A stretch of 64,000 bases of DNA from Thalassospira sp. ER-Se-21-Dark (GTDB lineage Bacteria; Pseudomonadota; Alphaproteobacteria; Rhodospirillales; Thalassospiraceae). The stretch lies in contig NZ_VDEZ01000001.1 of NCBI RefSeq assembly GCF_017922435.1, positions 1,240,001-1,304,000 on the forward strand. The letters run 5' to 3'. The translations under genes and the position numbers were made by a program. Shown piece by piece: positions 44,191-53,404 of this stretch (within the stretch, counting starts at the first letter, position 1; each line of letters opens with the position of its first letter). The notes below the pieces were generated by a model. It was not told the origin of the DNA. It was given only the letters and a program-made list of their open reading frames with translations, and did no database searches.

Positions 44191-44889
44191 CTAGTTGCGC
44201 TGATTTGGCCAGATGCGTTCAAATTTGAACAGTTCCGGGTCAAGCTGCATGCCCTCTTCGGTATTGAACAGGGTGACCGTGGTTTCGACCCCGGTCGGGT
44301 CCTTGACGCTCCACTGACGCAGTTGCATCGGCTTTTCGGTAAACACCAGGGTTACACTTCCGGCACCCGGATCGGATTTGCGCACCAGTTCAACGCGCAC
44401 GGTTTCGGCCGTGCGACGATAATCGACAATCTTGACCTTGTCGGTCAGCGAGATGTTTTCCGCCAGGATGATCCCGGCCGGGGTTTCATCAATGTCGAAA
44501 TAGGTCGGTGCGTTGATTTCCTTGTCATAATAGATGAAATCATGACCGGTCGAGACCAGCAGGATCTGGGCCGGCGGGTTATATTCAAACCGCATTTTGC
44601 CCGGGCGTTCCATATAAAGATCGCCTTCGGCCGCACCGCCATCCGATGAAATCTGAACAAACTCGGCCTTCAGCGTCGTGATCCCGGCCAGATAGTTTTC
44701 GATCTTTTCGATCATCTCAGGCGTGATCTGATCGCTTGCTTGCGCGTGGGCTGTGCTTGGCAACAGGGTCAGACTGGTGACGGCACCAAGACCGATGGCG
44801 GATGCAATGACACTTGCCGCAAGAACGGCGCGGCCTTTCTTGCCAAACAATTTCCAGCGAGTCTTCGGTTCTTGGGTCAAACGGGTCAT
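44191..44889 (-). CDS. lolA: Outer-membrane lipoprotein carrier protein LolA
   Basis: 232 aa periplasmic chaperone moving lipoproteins to the outer membrane. Signal peptide (RAVLAASVIASAIGLGAV) with cleavage near A-H-A-Q. The mature LolA fold shows YLAGITTLKAEFVQISSDGG, GDLYMERPGKMRFEYNPPAQ, and D-F-I-Y-Y-D after it; LRQWSVKDPTGVETTVTLFN closes it. Usual length. The ATG at 44889 begins MTRLTQEPKTRW. Divergent from gshB. The 512-bp stretch downstream holds the sRNA candidate. Confidence 0.9.
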   Translation of the reverse strand: MTRLTQEPKTRWKLFGKKGRAVLAASVIASAIGLGAVTSLTLLPSTAHAQASDQITPEMIEKIENYLAGITTLKAEFVQISSDGGAAEGDLYMERPGKMRFEYNPPAQILLVSTGHDFIYYDKEINAPTYFDIDETPAGIILAENISLTDKVKIVDYRRTAETVRVELVRKSDPGAGSVTLVFTEKPMQLRQWSVKDPTGVETTVTLFNTEEGMQLDPELFKFERIWPNQRN

Positions 44890-45123
44890 GTGTCTTACCG
44901 GTGTTCGTAACAATTCGTTGATCGCAATCATGGCGATTGCAGAAGGTGAATGGCGGATGATAAAAATCGTGCCAAATAGTAACCACTCACTGCGAGTAAC
45001 ATATCGCATCATTTGGCCGGGAAGGCCAGCCGGGTCAAGCCATGCCCGCAAATGACCTTAATTGGCCGTTTTGAGCCTTAATTGCAGGTCATTTGACCAC
45101 CGGCAAGCAGGAGAACACGTTTA

Positions 45124-46068
45124 ATGAGCCGTATCGTCGCCATCCAGATGGACCCGATCGAGAGCATCGATATCAAGGGGGATTCGACCTTTGTCATGGG
45201 CCTTGAAGCCCAGGCGCGGGGATATGACCTTTTGCATTATCATCCCGATGACATGTTCTATGACCGGGGCCGGATCAAGGCGGAAGTCCGCCCGATGACG
45301 TTGCGCTACGAACATGGCAACCACCATGATCTGGGCAAAGCACGGGTGATTGATCTGGCGCGTGAAACCGATGTGATCCTGATGCGTCAGGACCCGCCGT
45401 TTGACATGAACTATATCACCGCAAGCCATCTGCTTGAGGCGATCCACCCGGAAACCTTTGTGGTCAACCATCCGGGCCATGTCCGCAATGCGCCGGAAAA
45501 GATCTTTGTCACCGAATTTCCTGATCTGATGCCGCCGACCCTGATCACCCGGTCGGCAGCCCGCATCAAGGAATTCCGCGAAGAGTTCAAGGACATCATC
45601 GTCAAGCCGCTGTTTGGCAATGGCGGGGCGGGTGTGTTTCACCTCAAACCCGGTGACGAGAACCTGAATTCGCTGCTGGAACTGTTTGCCGCCCAGTCGC
45701 GCGAACCGCTGATGGTGCAGGCCTATTTGCCGGACGTCCGCAAGGGTGACAAACGCATCATTCTGGTTGATGGCGAACCGGTGGGCGCGATCAACCGCGT
45801 TCCGGCCGAGGGTGAAGCACGTTCGAACATGCATGTTGGCGGTGTGGCCGAGAAATCGATGCTGACCCCGCGCGAACGCGAGATTTGCGATCGCATCGGG
45901 CCGGAGCTTAAGAAACGCGATCTGATCTTTGTCGGGATCGACGTGATTGGCGATTACATGACGGAAATCAACGTCACCTCGCCGACGGGCTTGCAGGAAA
46001 TCAACCGGTTTGACGGTTCCAAACTGGAAAGCCTGATCTGGGATGCGATTGAAACGCGGCTTGGCTAG
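45124..46068 (+). CDS. gshB: Glutathione synthetase
   Basis: 314 aa ATP-grasp ligase adding Gly to gamma-glutamylcysteine. ATP-grasp blocks: [22 protein letters not shown]-type ligand segment [34 protein letters not shown]. Starts with the family N-terminus [29 protein letters not shown] Shine-Dalgarno precedes the ATG. Confidence 0.96.
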   Translation: MSRIVAIQMDPIESIDIKGDSTFVMGLEAQARGYDLLHYHPDDMFYDRGRIKAEVRPMTLRYEHGNHHDLGKARVIDLARETDVILMRQDPPFDMNYITASHLLEAIHPETFVVNHPGHVRNAPEKIFVTEFPDLMPPTLITRSAARIKEFREEFKDIIVKPLFGNGGAGVFHLKPGDENLNSLLELFAAQSREPLMVQAYLPDVRKGDKRIILVDGEPVGAINRVPAEGEARSNMHVGGVAEKSMLTPREREICDRIGPELKKRDLIFVGIDVIGDYMTEINVTSPTGLQEINRFDGSKLESLIWDAIETRLG

Positions 46069-46096
46069 GCCATCCTTATATCGCTAAAACGAAATC

Positions 46097-46125
46097 GGGC
46101 AGGTGATCATCACCTGCCCTTTTTG
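46097..46125. terminator. Terminator after gshB
   Basis: GGGCAGGTGATCATCACCTGCCC is a perfect palindrome (10-bp stem) followed by TTTTT on the plus strand. Convergent with the cupin gene. Confidence 0.9.
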
Positions 46126-46160
46126 TTGGGTGATTTTGTGGGGCTTGAGGCGGGCTTTGA

Positions 46161-46460
46161 TCAGCGCGCCTTGACCTCGACCTCGACAAAGGTGATGGCA
46201 AAGTCATTGTTGTTAATCACGTTATGGGACACCCCAGTCTTGCGGGCATAGGATTGCCCGGCGGTCATGTCGGACGGAAACGTTGTGCCGTCATCATTAA
46301 CAATGGTCAGTGTGCCGGTTGTCATCGGCACGACGACATAATCCATGCCGTGAACATGATCACCGGTTTCGGAGCCGGGCGGGAAGTGCCATTCGGTCAC
46401 CTTGACGGCATCGTCATCAACCTGAACGGTGGGAATGGCTTTGGGGCGCTGTGCAGTCAC
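46161..46460 (-). CDS. Cupin domain protein
   Basis: 99 aa single cupin barrel. Motif 1 residues lie in FPPGSETGDHVHGMDYVVVP (H, H and D-Y as possible metal ligands, with Glu earlier); motif 2 includes GQSYARKTGVSHNVIN with H. Substrate unknown. Divergent from the phosphatase gene with about 200 bp between. Confidence 0.85.
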   Translation of the reverse strand: MTAQRPKAIPTVQVDDDAVKVTEWHFPPGSETGDHVHGMDYVVVPMTTGTLTIVNDDGTTFPSDMTAGQSYARKTGVSHNVINNNDFAITFVEVEVKAR

Positions 46461-46659
46461 TGGGTTTCTCCAATTTTTGCGGTTAACCCGGTGATGATAG
46501 CGACAAGTCCCTCATGCTGCTTGCCTTTTTTATGTCGGCCTCTTGTGTGACTTTGACGATGCCGTTGCCGTCCGGTTCCGCTAAGCTGGAACTAACGCGG
46601 CGATCAAACGTATGTTTCAAGGGTCAAGTTCACATCATTTTGGCAGGTAGTAACAGCGC

Positions 46660-48117
46660 ATGACCAGCTCCGAGGCGACAAAAATCACCGATCAGGATCT
46701 TTTCGGGCCGTTCCTGTTTGCCCGGGGTGCTGATGCCAAGACGGCAAAAATCGCGGCCCTTGTGGTTGCCGATGATGGTGCAGAAATCCCGGAATTTCGG
46801 GCTAATGGCCGTGATGTCATTGCGCCTTCGAAGCTTGCCAGCCTGTTTGGCCGAAGCTATTGGCGGTTTGATTTTGAACTGCCGTCAAACCGGGCCGCGT
46901 CATATAGTTTCGGAAACGAAACATACGAGGTTTGCACCGATCTTGGGGGTGATCTTCGCATCGGGTTTGTGTCGTGCAACGGACAGGAAGACGGTGATCT
47001 GGATCGGCCGCTTGAAGATCGCAATGCGCTCTGGACGGATTTGGGCAAAGAGCACGCAAAACAGCCCTTCTCGCTTTTGCTGCATGGTGGCGATCAGATT
47101 TATGCCGACGGCGTCTGGGAATGCCATGAGGATATCATTGCCTGGGACAAGGCCGGGCGCAGTGAACGGTTGGCGACCGCCTTTTCCGATGTCATGCGCG
47201 ACGCCGTTCTGAAATTCTATCTTGATCATTATCTGGCGATTTATGGCCAACCGCAGATCCAATACATGCTGGCGCGCGTGCCGTCGCTGATGATGTGGGA
47301 CGACCATGACATTTTTGATGGCTGGGGCAGTCACAAGAAGTGGTTTCAGGGCAGTGCCGTTGCCAAGGGCATGTTTGACTGCGCACGTGAAGCCTTTTGC
47401 CTGATGCAACTTGGCTGCACACCCGATGATTTGCCCGATATGGTCAGGGATCGCGATGGCATCAGCCTTGGCTGGCGCACCGATTTTCCGGGCGTCAGTA
47501 TTGTTGCGCCCGATTTGCGATCCGAACGGACACCAAATGACGTGATGGGGGCACATGGCTGGCGCGATTTGCCCGAGATGCTTAAAACCGTGCCGGATGG
47601 CAATCGTATTCTTCTGATGTCGAGTGTGCCGGTGATCGGCCCGCGACTATCGTTGATTGAGATGGTGTTGCATCTTTCCCCCCGTGCCCAGAAATACGAG
47701 GATGACCTGCGCGATCAGTGGCAAAGCCGCTGGCACCGGCGCGAATGGTGCCGTTTCCTTGAGCTGATCGAAGAAATCGCCAACGAGCATAACCATGAGA
47801 TCACCCTGCTTTCGGGGGAAATTCATGTCGCAACCCGGGGCACCTTCGAAACCAGGGGCAAAACCATCCATCAACTGGTGGCATCGGGCATTTCGCACAC
47901 CGCACCACCCCCGACCTTTGCCAGGGTTTTGGGTCTTTTGGCATGGATCGGGGAGAACCCGCTTCCGGGGCGGCCGACAGAGTTAAAACCGCTGCCGGAA
48001 CGCAAAGGTACCTATTGTGCGGCGCGAAATTACCTTACACTGTTACGTAAAGACACCAACTGGCATGCCAATTGGCATCTCGAAGGAATTGGCTGGACGC
48101 CGGATTTGCGCGTTTGA
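46660..48117 (+). CDS. PhoD-like alkaline phosphatase family protein
   Basis: 485 aa. The metallophosphatase core has L-R-I-G-F-V-S-C-N, H-G-G-D-Q-I-Y-A-D, M-M-W-D-D-H-D-I-F-D-G-W-G and L-L-S-G-E-I-H-V-A, together the PhoD metal ligands. No Tat or Sec signal is seen, so it is probably cytoplasmic, unlike classical secreted PhoD. Similar to cytosolic PhoD-like proteins of bacteria and fungi. The GST gene overlaps only at the sequence level downstream (starts 51 bp after the stop). Confidence 0.85.
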   Translation: MTSSEATKITDQDLFGPFLFARGADAKTAKIAALVVADDGAEIPEFRANGRDVIAPSKLASLFGRSYWRFDFELPSNRAASYSFGNETYEVCTDLGGDLRIGFVSCNGQEDGDLDRPLEDRNALWTDLGKEHAKQPFSLLLHGGDQIYADGVWECHEDIIAWDKAGRSERLATAFSDVMRDAVLKFYLDHYLAIYGQPQIQYMLARVPSLMMWDDHDIFDGWGSHKKWFQGSAVAKGMFDCAREAFCLMQLGCTPDDLPDMVRDRDGISLGWRTDFPGVSIVAPDLRSERTPNDVMGAHGWRDLPEMLKTVPDGNRILLMSSVPVIGPRLSLIEMVLHLSPRAQKYEDDLRDQWQSRWHRREWCRFLELIEEIANEHNHEITLLSGEIHVATRGTFETRGKTIHQLVASGISHTAPPPTFARVLGLLAWIGENPLPGRPTELKPLPERKGTYCAARNYLTLLRKDTNWHANWHLEGIGWTPDLRV

Positions 48118-48167
48118 ACGCGCCGTATGGCCGACGGAAATGTGCCAATGGCAAGGGGCTTTGGATC

Positions 48168-48797
48168 ATGATGCAGCTTTATTACGCGCCAACTTCACCC
48201 TTTTCGCGCAAGGTGCGCGTTGTCTTGCGTGAGTTGGGTCTGGAAAAACAGATCAGCGAGATCCTGATTGATCCGTGGACGGATGAGGCGCTGCGTGCCC
48301 ATAACCCGCTTGCCAAAGTGCCGACCCTGATCCTTGAGGATGGCATGGCGGTTTTTGAATCGGCCGTGATCTGTGATTATCTTGATCAGCTTGCCAAATC
48401 CCAAGGCATTTCAAAGGGTGTGATCCCCGAAAGTGGCCCGGCCCGCCTCAGTGCCCTTAAATGGCAGGGTTTGGCCGATGGCATGATGGCGGCAACCGCA
48501 CGGCTTTATGCCGACTCCCAACGCGAAGATGGTGATCGTTCCGAAATCGTAATGGAGCGACAGGCGCAGGCGATTACATCCGGCATAGAGGCGATCCTCG
48601 ATGGTCTGCCGGCGCTTCGCACCGAGGAGCCACATCTTGGTACTTGGTCGGTGCTGATTGCGCTTTATTACATTGATTTCCGCTGGCCGGACCGGCGGTT
48701 TGATATCCCGGTGCGGGTGCGCGACTGGATGGCGATCATGTCGGAACGTGAATCCTTTACCGAAACCACCTTTCACCTGCCCCATGACGGTGATTGA
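48168..48797 (+). CDS. Glutathione S-transferase family protein
   Basis: 209 aa. Thioredoxin-like N-terminal domain (LYYAPTSPFSRKVRVVLREL, then NPLAKVPTLILEDG and F-E-S-A-V-I-C-D-Y-L), with Ser in P-T-S-P-F-S as the likely catalytic residue; helical C-terminal domain. The ATG at 48168, the first of an ATGATG pair, follows AAGGGG. Physiological substrate unknown; glutathione availability is supported by the nearby gshB. Confidence 0.88.
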   Translation: MMQLYYAPTSPFSRKVRVVLRELGLEKQISEILIDPWTDEALRAHNPLAKVPTLILEDGMAVFESAVICDYLDQLAKSQGISKGVIPESGPARLSALKWQGLADGMMAATARLYADSQREDGDRSEIVMERQAQAITSGIEAILDGLPALRTEEPHLGTWSVLIALYYIDFRWPDRRFDIPVRVRDWMAIMSERESFTETTFHLPHDGD

Positions 48798-48880
48798 TCA
48801 GAAAATCCAACGATTACCTGCGACAAACGCCGCCAGACATGATATCGCCGCCTTTTTGAAGATTGAATTGCGAAAAGCCG

Positions 48881-49117
48881 ATGACCGAACCGACCATTAC
48901 CAAAGCCATGCGTGAACGCGCCTGGGTCCGTGCCGAACGGATTGAGGGCGAAGACCCCAAGGAAGTGCGCAAGCACAAGGAAAGCGGCATCACCATGAAA
49001 AAGGCCAGTTTCGGCAAGTTCCGTAATTTCGGCTGGACCGTGGTTGATGAGGTTGCCGTGCCGTGCCGCAAGGAATTCCTTCCGCCGCGCGAAACGGATG
49101 ACGAATCCTCGGACTAG
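48881..49117 (+). CDS. Hypothetical small charged protein
   Basis: 78 aa. Family not recognised. Strongly charged; begins MTEPTITKAMRERAWVRAER, has a central Lys-rich part (HKESGITMKKASFGKFRNFG) and ends E-T-D-D-E-S-S-D. One Cys. The ATG at 48881 is preferred over an upstream TTG at 48863. Same strand as the GST gene, 83 bp downstream. Confidence 0.6.
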   Translation: MTEPTITKAMRERAWVRAERIEGEDPKEVRKHKESGITMKKASFGKFRNFGWTVVDEVAVPCRKEFLPPRETDDESSD

Positions 49118-49237
49118 GCCGCTATCGCAAATGTGATGGCTGATGCCGGCGGGCTTGATTGACAAAGAGGCCGATGAAGGGCGCTATGAACCGGTGGTTC
49201 TTGCGCCTTTTTCTTTGCCTGAGTTTGGTCTTGCCTG

Positions 49238-49720
49238 ATGACAACCCGATCCGATGCGATTTCGTTTGGTTCGCTTGACGATATCGCGCCCGAAACCCTG
49301 ATTGCCCATATGTCCGACCCGCGAATGGCTGAACATATGCCGTTGCTAAACGGTCCGTGGGATCAGGATGACGTTGCCCGGTTCATGGCGGCCAAGAAGG
49401 CCTGTTGGCAACGCGATGGCCTTGGGCATTGGGCGATCTTTTATGATGGCACTTATGTCGGCTGGGGCGGGTTTCAGAAAGAAGACGATGATTGGGATTA
49501 CGGGCTGGTGCTGCGCCCTGAATGCTTTGGGCTTGGCATGGCGATCACGCACAGGGCGCTTGAATTTGCCCGATCCGATCCCCGTATTTCGTCGGTGACC
49601 TTCCTGTTGCCGCCGACCCGTACCAAGCTTGCCGCGTTAAAGCGCCTTGGTGCCGTGTTCGAAGGAACGGTTTCCCACGACGGGGCCTGCTTTCAAAAGT
49701 TCCGGCTTGAGATCGGCTAA
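49238..49720 (+). CDS. GNAT family N-acetyltransferase
   Basis: 160 aa RimJ/RimL-like acetyltransferase. WAIFYDGTYVGWGGFQ, then D-W-D-Y-G-L-V-L and RPECFGLGMAITHRALEFA (acetyl-CoA-binding turn) and FLLPPTRTKLAALKRLGAVF. Substrate unknown. Convergent with the MarR gene. Confidence 0.85.
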   Translation: MTTRSDAISFGSLDDIAPETLIAHMSDPRMAEHMPLLNGPWDQDDVARFMAAKKACWQRDGLGHWAIFYDGTYVGWGGFQKEDDDWDYGLVLRPECFGLGMAITHRALEFARSDPRISSVTFLLPPTRTKLAALKRLGAVFEGTVSHDGACFQKFRLEIG

Positions 49721-49747
49721 TCCCGTTTGGCATTTCCAAAGCCCGGC

Positions 49748-50227
49748 TTAGTTGCCCGGTTCCTGAGACAGATTGATTAACGCTGCCAGAAGCTGCTTTG
49801 GGTCCGTGTCGGCGACCTGATTTTCCAGCTGTTGTTGGGTTTCCTGCCAGATCGGGAAGGCGCGACTGAGAAGGTGTAAGCCGTCCTTGGTCAAAGCCAG
49901 CAGGCGGCCGCGCTTGTCCTTGGGGTCGGGTGTAATCTCAATCAGTCCACGTCGTTCAAGCGGTTTGAGATTGGCCGTCAAAGTGGTGCGATCCATCGCC
50001 AGAAGGTCGGCGACATCTTTCATGTGCGGCGGATATGGCCGGTTTAACGACATCAAAAGCGAATATTGCCCGCTGGTCAGATCAAGGGGACGAAAGGCGT
50101 CATCAAACCGTCTTGCGACGGTGCGGGCTGCGCGCCGGACATGCAGGCAAAGGCACGAGTCCCTTACCATTATGGTATCGGCATAGGGAACGATCTGATC
50201 GCTATGGTTGAAATATTTTTTTGACAT
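49748..50227 (-). CDS. MarR-family transcriptional regulator
   Basis: 159 aa winged-helix repressor. DLTSGQYSLLMSLNRPYPPH, DLLAMDRTTLTANLKPLERR and the wing segment ITPDPKDKRGRLLALTKDGL. A Cys pair, SCLCLHVRRA, near the N-terminus could sense oxidants or electrophiles. A palindrome lies 12 bp upstream of its start. Divergent from a cluster of VOC and SnoaL genes it probably controls. Confidence 0.9.
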   Translation of the reverse strand: MSKKYFNHSDQIVPYADTIMVRDSCLCLHVRRAARTVARRFDDAFRPLDLTSGQYSLLMSLNRPYPPHMKDVADLLAMDRTTLTANLKPLERRGLIEITPDPKDKRGRLLALTKDGLHLLSRAFPIWQETQQQLENQVADTDPKQLLAALINLSQEPGN

Positions 50228-50238
50228 GGGTAAATTAT

Positions 50239-50250
50239 GTTGATATCAAC
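50239..50250. promoter_or_regulatory. Candidate MarR operator
   Basis: GTTGATATCAAC, a perfect 12-bp palindrome in an AT-rich 119-bp divergent promoter region, with weaker extension on both sides. Position and form fit autoregulation by the adjacent MarR protein. Confidence 0.6.
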
Positions 50251-50346
50251 GTATTTGTCAAACGGGAAAACAAGAAAATGCTGATAAATCGCCCGTTTTG
50301 ATCGTCACCGCGTTAAATCCATTCTGCCTGGCAAGGAGAATGCCCC

Positions 50347-50820
50347 ATGCAGAAGATCAGTCCTTTTTTATGGTTTGATCAGACCGCTGAAGAAGCCGTG
50401 AATTTCTATGTTTCGGTATTTGCTGATGCCAAAATCGGCAAAGTCATGCGTGCAAGTGCGGCCGGTCCCGGACCGGAGGGACGTGTTCTGACCATTGGTT
50501 TTGAACTGTTTGGGCAAAGCTTTACCGCGTTCAACTTCCCCACAGATTTCAAGTTTACCGAAGCCGTTTCCTTCGTCGTCGATTGCAAGGATCAGGCAGA
50601 GGTCGATTATTACTGGGATTGCCTGTCGGACGGCGGGCAGCCACGCGATTGCGGCTGGGTAAAGGACCGGTTTGGCGTTTTCTGGCAAATCACCCCGACC
50701 CGCCTGATTGAATTGATGAGCGATCCGAACCCGGCCATCGCCGCACGCGCAGCAACCGCAATGATGACCATGCAAAAGATCGATATCGCGGCACTTGAAC
50801 GTTCGGTCGCCGACGGCTGA
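50347..50820 (+). CDS. VOC family (PhnB-like) protein
   Basis: 157 aa glyoxalase-fold protein of the 3-demethylubiquinone methyltransferase-like/PhnB group. SPFLWFDQTAEEAVNFYVSV, then F-N-F-P-T-D-F-K-F-T and CGWVKDRFGVFWQITPTRLI. The reaction is unknown; names in databases for this group are often misleading. First of three same-strand genes. Confidence 0.85.
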   Translation: MQKISPFLWFDQTAEEAVNFYVSVFADAKIGKVMRASAAGPGPEGRVLTIGFELFGQSFTAFNFPTDFKFTEAVSFVVDCKDQAEVDYYWDCLSDGGQPRDCGWVKDRFGVFWQITPTRLIELMSDPNPAIAARAATAMMTMQKIDIAALERSVADG

Positions 50821-50879
50821 TCGGGCCTGAGCACTCATGAAGCCAAACCCCTCGCACCACCAACGCAAGGATATGTCTG

Positions 50880-51317
50880 ATGTCAGAAAAGCAAGCCAAG
50901 GATCGCCAGGCGATTGCCGATCTGTTTGATCGTTGGGCGAATGCCAATCGCAGCAAGGATATCGATGCGATCATGGCGCTTTATCACCCCGATATCTGTT
51001 CCTATGACGCGGTTGGACCGCTGCAATTCAACGGTGCCGCAGATTACCGCGCCCATTGGGAAAAATGCCTGCCCAAGGACGCCGAAATGATTGTCGAGAT
51101 GCAGACACCAACCATTCGCGTCTCAGGCCATCTTGGTGTTGCGCATTTCCTGATCCGCTGCGGCATGCGCGATCCGGATGGTACCGAACATTCAAGCTGG
51201 ATGCGCTCGAGCACTCAGCTTGAAAAGCGCGACGGCCAATGGCGCATCGCGCACGAGCATTTTTCCGTGCCATTTGATTTCGAAAATGGTCAAGCCCAGT
51301 TCGGGCTTGAGCCATAA
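50880..51317 (+). CDS. SnoaL/NTF2-like fold protein (DUF4440-like)
   Basis: 145 aa. Cone-shaped NTF2-like barrel: IADLFDRWANANRSKDIDAI, M-A-L-Y-H-P-D, and QLEKRDGQWRIAHEHFSVPF as the terminal strand. Function in this group is unknown (ketosteroid-isomerase-like enzymes or scaffolds). ATG preceded by AAGGATATG. Lies between two VOC genes. Confidence 0.83.
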   Translation: MSEKQAKDRQAIADLFDRWANANRSKDIDAIMALYHPDICSYDAVGPLQFNGAADYRAHWEKCLPKDAEMIVEMQTPTIRVSGHLGVAHFLIRCGMRDPDGTEHSSWMRSSTQLEKRDGQWRIAHEHFSVPFDFENGQAQFGLEP

Positions 51318-51355
51318 GCCGTGCCCATCAACGCAATCTTACAAAGGAAGCCCCG

Positions 51356-51763
51356 ATGAAAGTGATCAGCTATTTGAATTTTGATGGTAATTGCCGCCCG
51401 GCAATGGAGTTTTATCAATCTGTTCTGGGGGGTGAGCTTATCACCATGTCCTATGGCGAAACCCCGATGGCAGAAGAAATGCCCGCGATGGTCGACAAAA
51501 TGGCCCATGCCTGCCTTGTCGGGGATGGCTGGAACATCATGGCGTCTGACAGCCCATCCGAACATTTCGAGGCGATGAAAGGCATGAACATTTCCATTCA
51601 TGCACCCACTGCCGAAAAGGCGCGGGCGTATTTTGACGGACTTGCGGTGGGTGGCACAGTCATCATGCCGTTCGAAGAAACGTTTTGGTCAAAGGGTTTT
51701 GGTCTGGTGACGGACAAGTTCGGCACACCCTGGATGGTCAATACCGACATGGAACCGGCATAG
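51356..51763 (+). CDS. VOC family (PhnB/glyoxalase-like) protein
   Basis: 135 aa. VISYLNFDGNCRPAMEFYQS, M-A-H-A-C-L-V-G-D, and the end FGLVTDKFGTPWMVNTDME are diagnostic of the PhnB group. Distinct from the protein at 50347 (about as different as unrelated members). Third gene of the MarR-linked run; GGAAG precedes the ATG. Confidence 0.86.
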   Translation: MKVISYLNFDGNCRPAMEFYQSVLGGELITMSYGETPMAEEMPAMVDKMAHACLVGDGWNIMASDSPSEHFEAMKGMNISIHAPTAEKARAYFDGLAVGGTVIMPFEETFWSKGFGLVTDKFGTPWMVNTDMEPA

Positions 51764-51863
51764 GCATCGCGACCTGCCAACACCTTGTCCTTGAACGATA
51801 TGTTGCCTTGATCCCCGTTTCCCGTCAAAGTGATGCAACTTGGGGTTATGGGGGTCAGGCAAA

Positions 51864-53375
51864 TTGACAGCGCGGGTTACCACAGTTGCCTTTGCCGGGA
51901 TTGAAACGATCCCTGTCGATGTTCAGGTGCAAATGGCAAGTGGCCTTCCGGCCTTTACTGTCGTTGGCCTGCCTGACAAGGCGGTGTCCGAGGCCCGTGA
52001 ACGGGTGCGATCCGCGCTTTCGGCCATGGGATTGGCCCTGCCGCCCAAACGCATCACGATTAACCTCGCCCCGGCCGATTTGCTGAAGGAAGGATCGCAT
52101 TTCGATCTGCCGATTGCACTGGGTATTCTGGCCGAGATGGATGTCATCGGCCATGACGATATAGAACGGTTCTTGGTGCTGGGTGAATTGGGGCTTGATG
52201 GCAGCATCACCAAGGTTGGCGGGGTTTTGCCCGCTGCCATGGAAGCCGGGATGCAGGAATGCGGCATCATTTGTCCGAACGCAAACGGGGCGGAGGCCCT
52301 TTGGGCCGGTGATCTTGAGATCCTGGCCCCTGCAAGCCTTGTTGCCCTGATCAATCATTTCAAAGGCACGCAAATTCTGCCCCGCCCGATCCGGCGCGAC
52401 GCAGACGAGATCACTGATTTCCACGGCGACCTGCGCGATATCAAGGGACAGGAAAGTGCGAAACGTGCGCTTGAGATCGCAGCGGCTGGCGGCCATAACC
52501 TTTTGATGTCGGGGCCGCCGGGGTCGGGGAAATCGATGCTGGCGGCCCGCTTGCCGGGCATTTTGCCCGATCTTGATGCCAGACAGGCACTGGAAACCAC
52601 GGTTATCCATTCCGTATCCGGAATGTTGCCAGAAGGTGGCCTGATCCGCACGCGTCCGTTCCGCCAGCCCCATCACTCTGCCTCCATGCCGGCCCTTGTC
52701 GGTGGCGGCCATCGCGTCAAGCCGGGCGAGATTTCGCTGGCCCATAATGGCGTTCTGTTTTTGGATGAATTGCCGGAATTTCAGCGCAATGTATTGGATG
52801 CGCTGCGTCAGCCGCTTGAAACCGGGCAGGTATCGGTTGCACGCGCCAATGCACATGTGACCTATCCGGCACGTGTGCAATTGGTCGCGGCGATGAACCC
52901 GTGCCGGTGTGGTTATCTTGGGGATAATGAACTGGCCTGCACCCGCGCCCCGCGTTGTGGCGAGGAATATCAGGCACGGCTGTCAGGGCCGCTTCTGGAC
53001 CGGTTTGATATCCAGATCGAAGTACCGGCGGTCAAGCCCGAAGACCTTGATTTACCGGCCAAAGGCGAAACCAGTCAGGCGGTGCGCGAACGGGTATTTC
53101 TGGCCCGCGAATTGCAAATGTTGCGATATAAAAACGAAAACATATCGACCAATGCGCTGGCCGATGGTGAAGTCCTGCAGGATGCCGCCGCTCTTGATAC
53201 AGAGGGCCGTGGATTGTTGCAGGATGCAGCGCGTCAGATGAAGTTGTCAGCCCGCGGATATCATCGGATTTTGCGGGTGGCGCGTACCATTGCCGATCTG
53301 GCCGGAAGTGCGGCGGTCAAGCGCGGCCATATTGCCGAGGCGCTGAATTACCGACAGATGGTCTATCGGCGCTAA
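51864..53375 (+). CDS. comM: YifB/ComM family Mg-chelatase-like AAA+ ATPase
   Basis: 503 aa. Related to ComM, the branch-migration helicase for recombination in natural transformation. N-terminal Lon-protease-like domain: V-V-G-L-P-D-K-A-V-S-E-A-R-E-R-V-R. P-loop G-P-P-G-S-G-K-S; Walker B H-N-G-V-L-F-L-D-E-L-P; VQLVAAMNPCRCGYLGD with the Cys-rich insertion; C-terminal LSARGYHRILRVARTIADLA. The TTG start at 51864 matches the family N-terminus T-A-R-V-T-T-V-A-F with GGTCAGG 4 nt upstream. Confidence 0.93.
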   Translation: MTARVTTVAFAGIETIPVDVQVQMASGLPAFTVVGLPDKAVSEARERVRSALSAMGLALPPKRITINLAPADLLKEGSHFDLPIALGILAEMDVIGHDDIERFLVLGELGLDGSITKVGGVLPAAMEAGMQECGIICPNANGAEALWAGDLEILAPASLVALINHFKGTQILPRPIRRDADEITDFHGDLRDIKGQESAKRALEIAAAGGHNLLMSGPPGSGKSMLAARLPGILPDLDARQALETTVIHSVSGMLPEGGLIRTRPFRQPHHSASMPALVGGGHRVKPGEISLAHNGVLFLDELPEFQRNVLDALRQPLETGQVSVARANAHVTYPARVQLVAAMNPCRCGYLGDNELACTRAPRCGEEYQARLSGPLLDRFDIQIEVPAVKPEDLDLPAKGETSQAVRERVFLARELQMLRYKNENISTNALADGEVLQDAAALDTEGRGLLQDAARQMKLSARGYHRILRVARTIADLAGSAAVKRGHIAEALNYRQMVYRR

Positions 53376-53404
53376 TCCCTCGTCATTGGGCAACCCGGGT
53401 GTGA

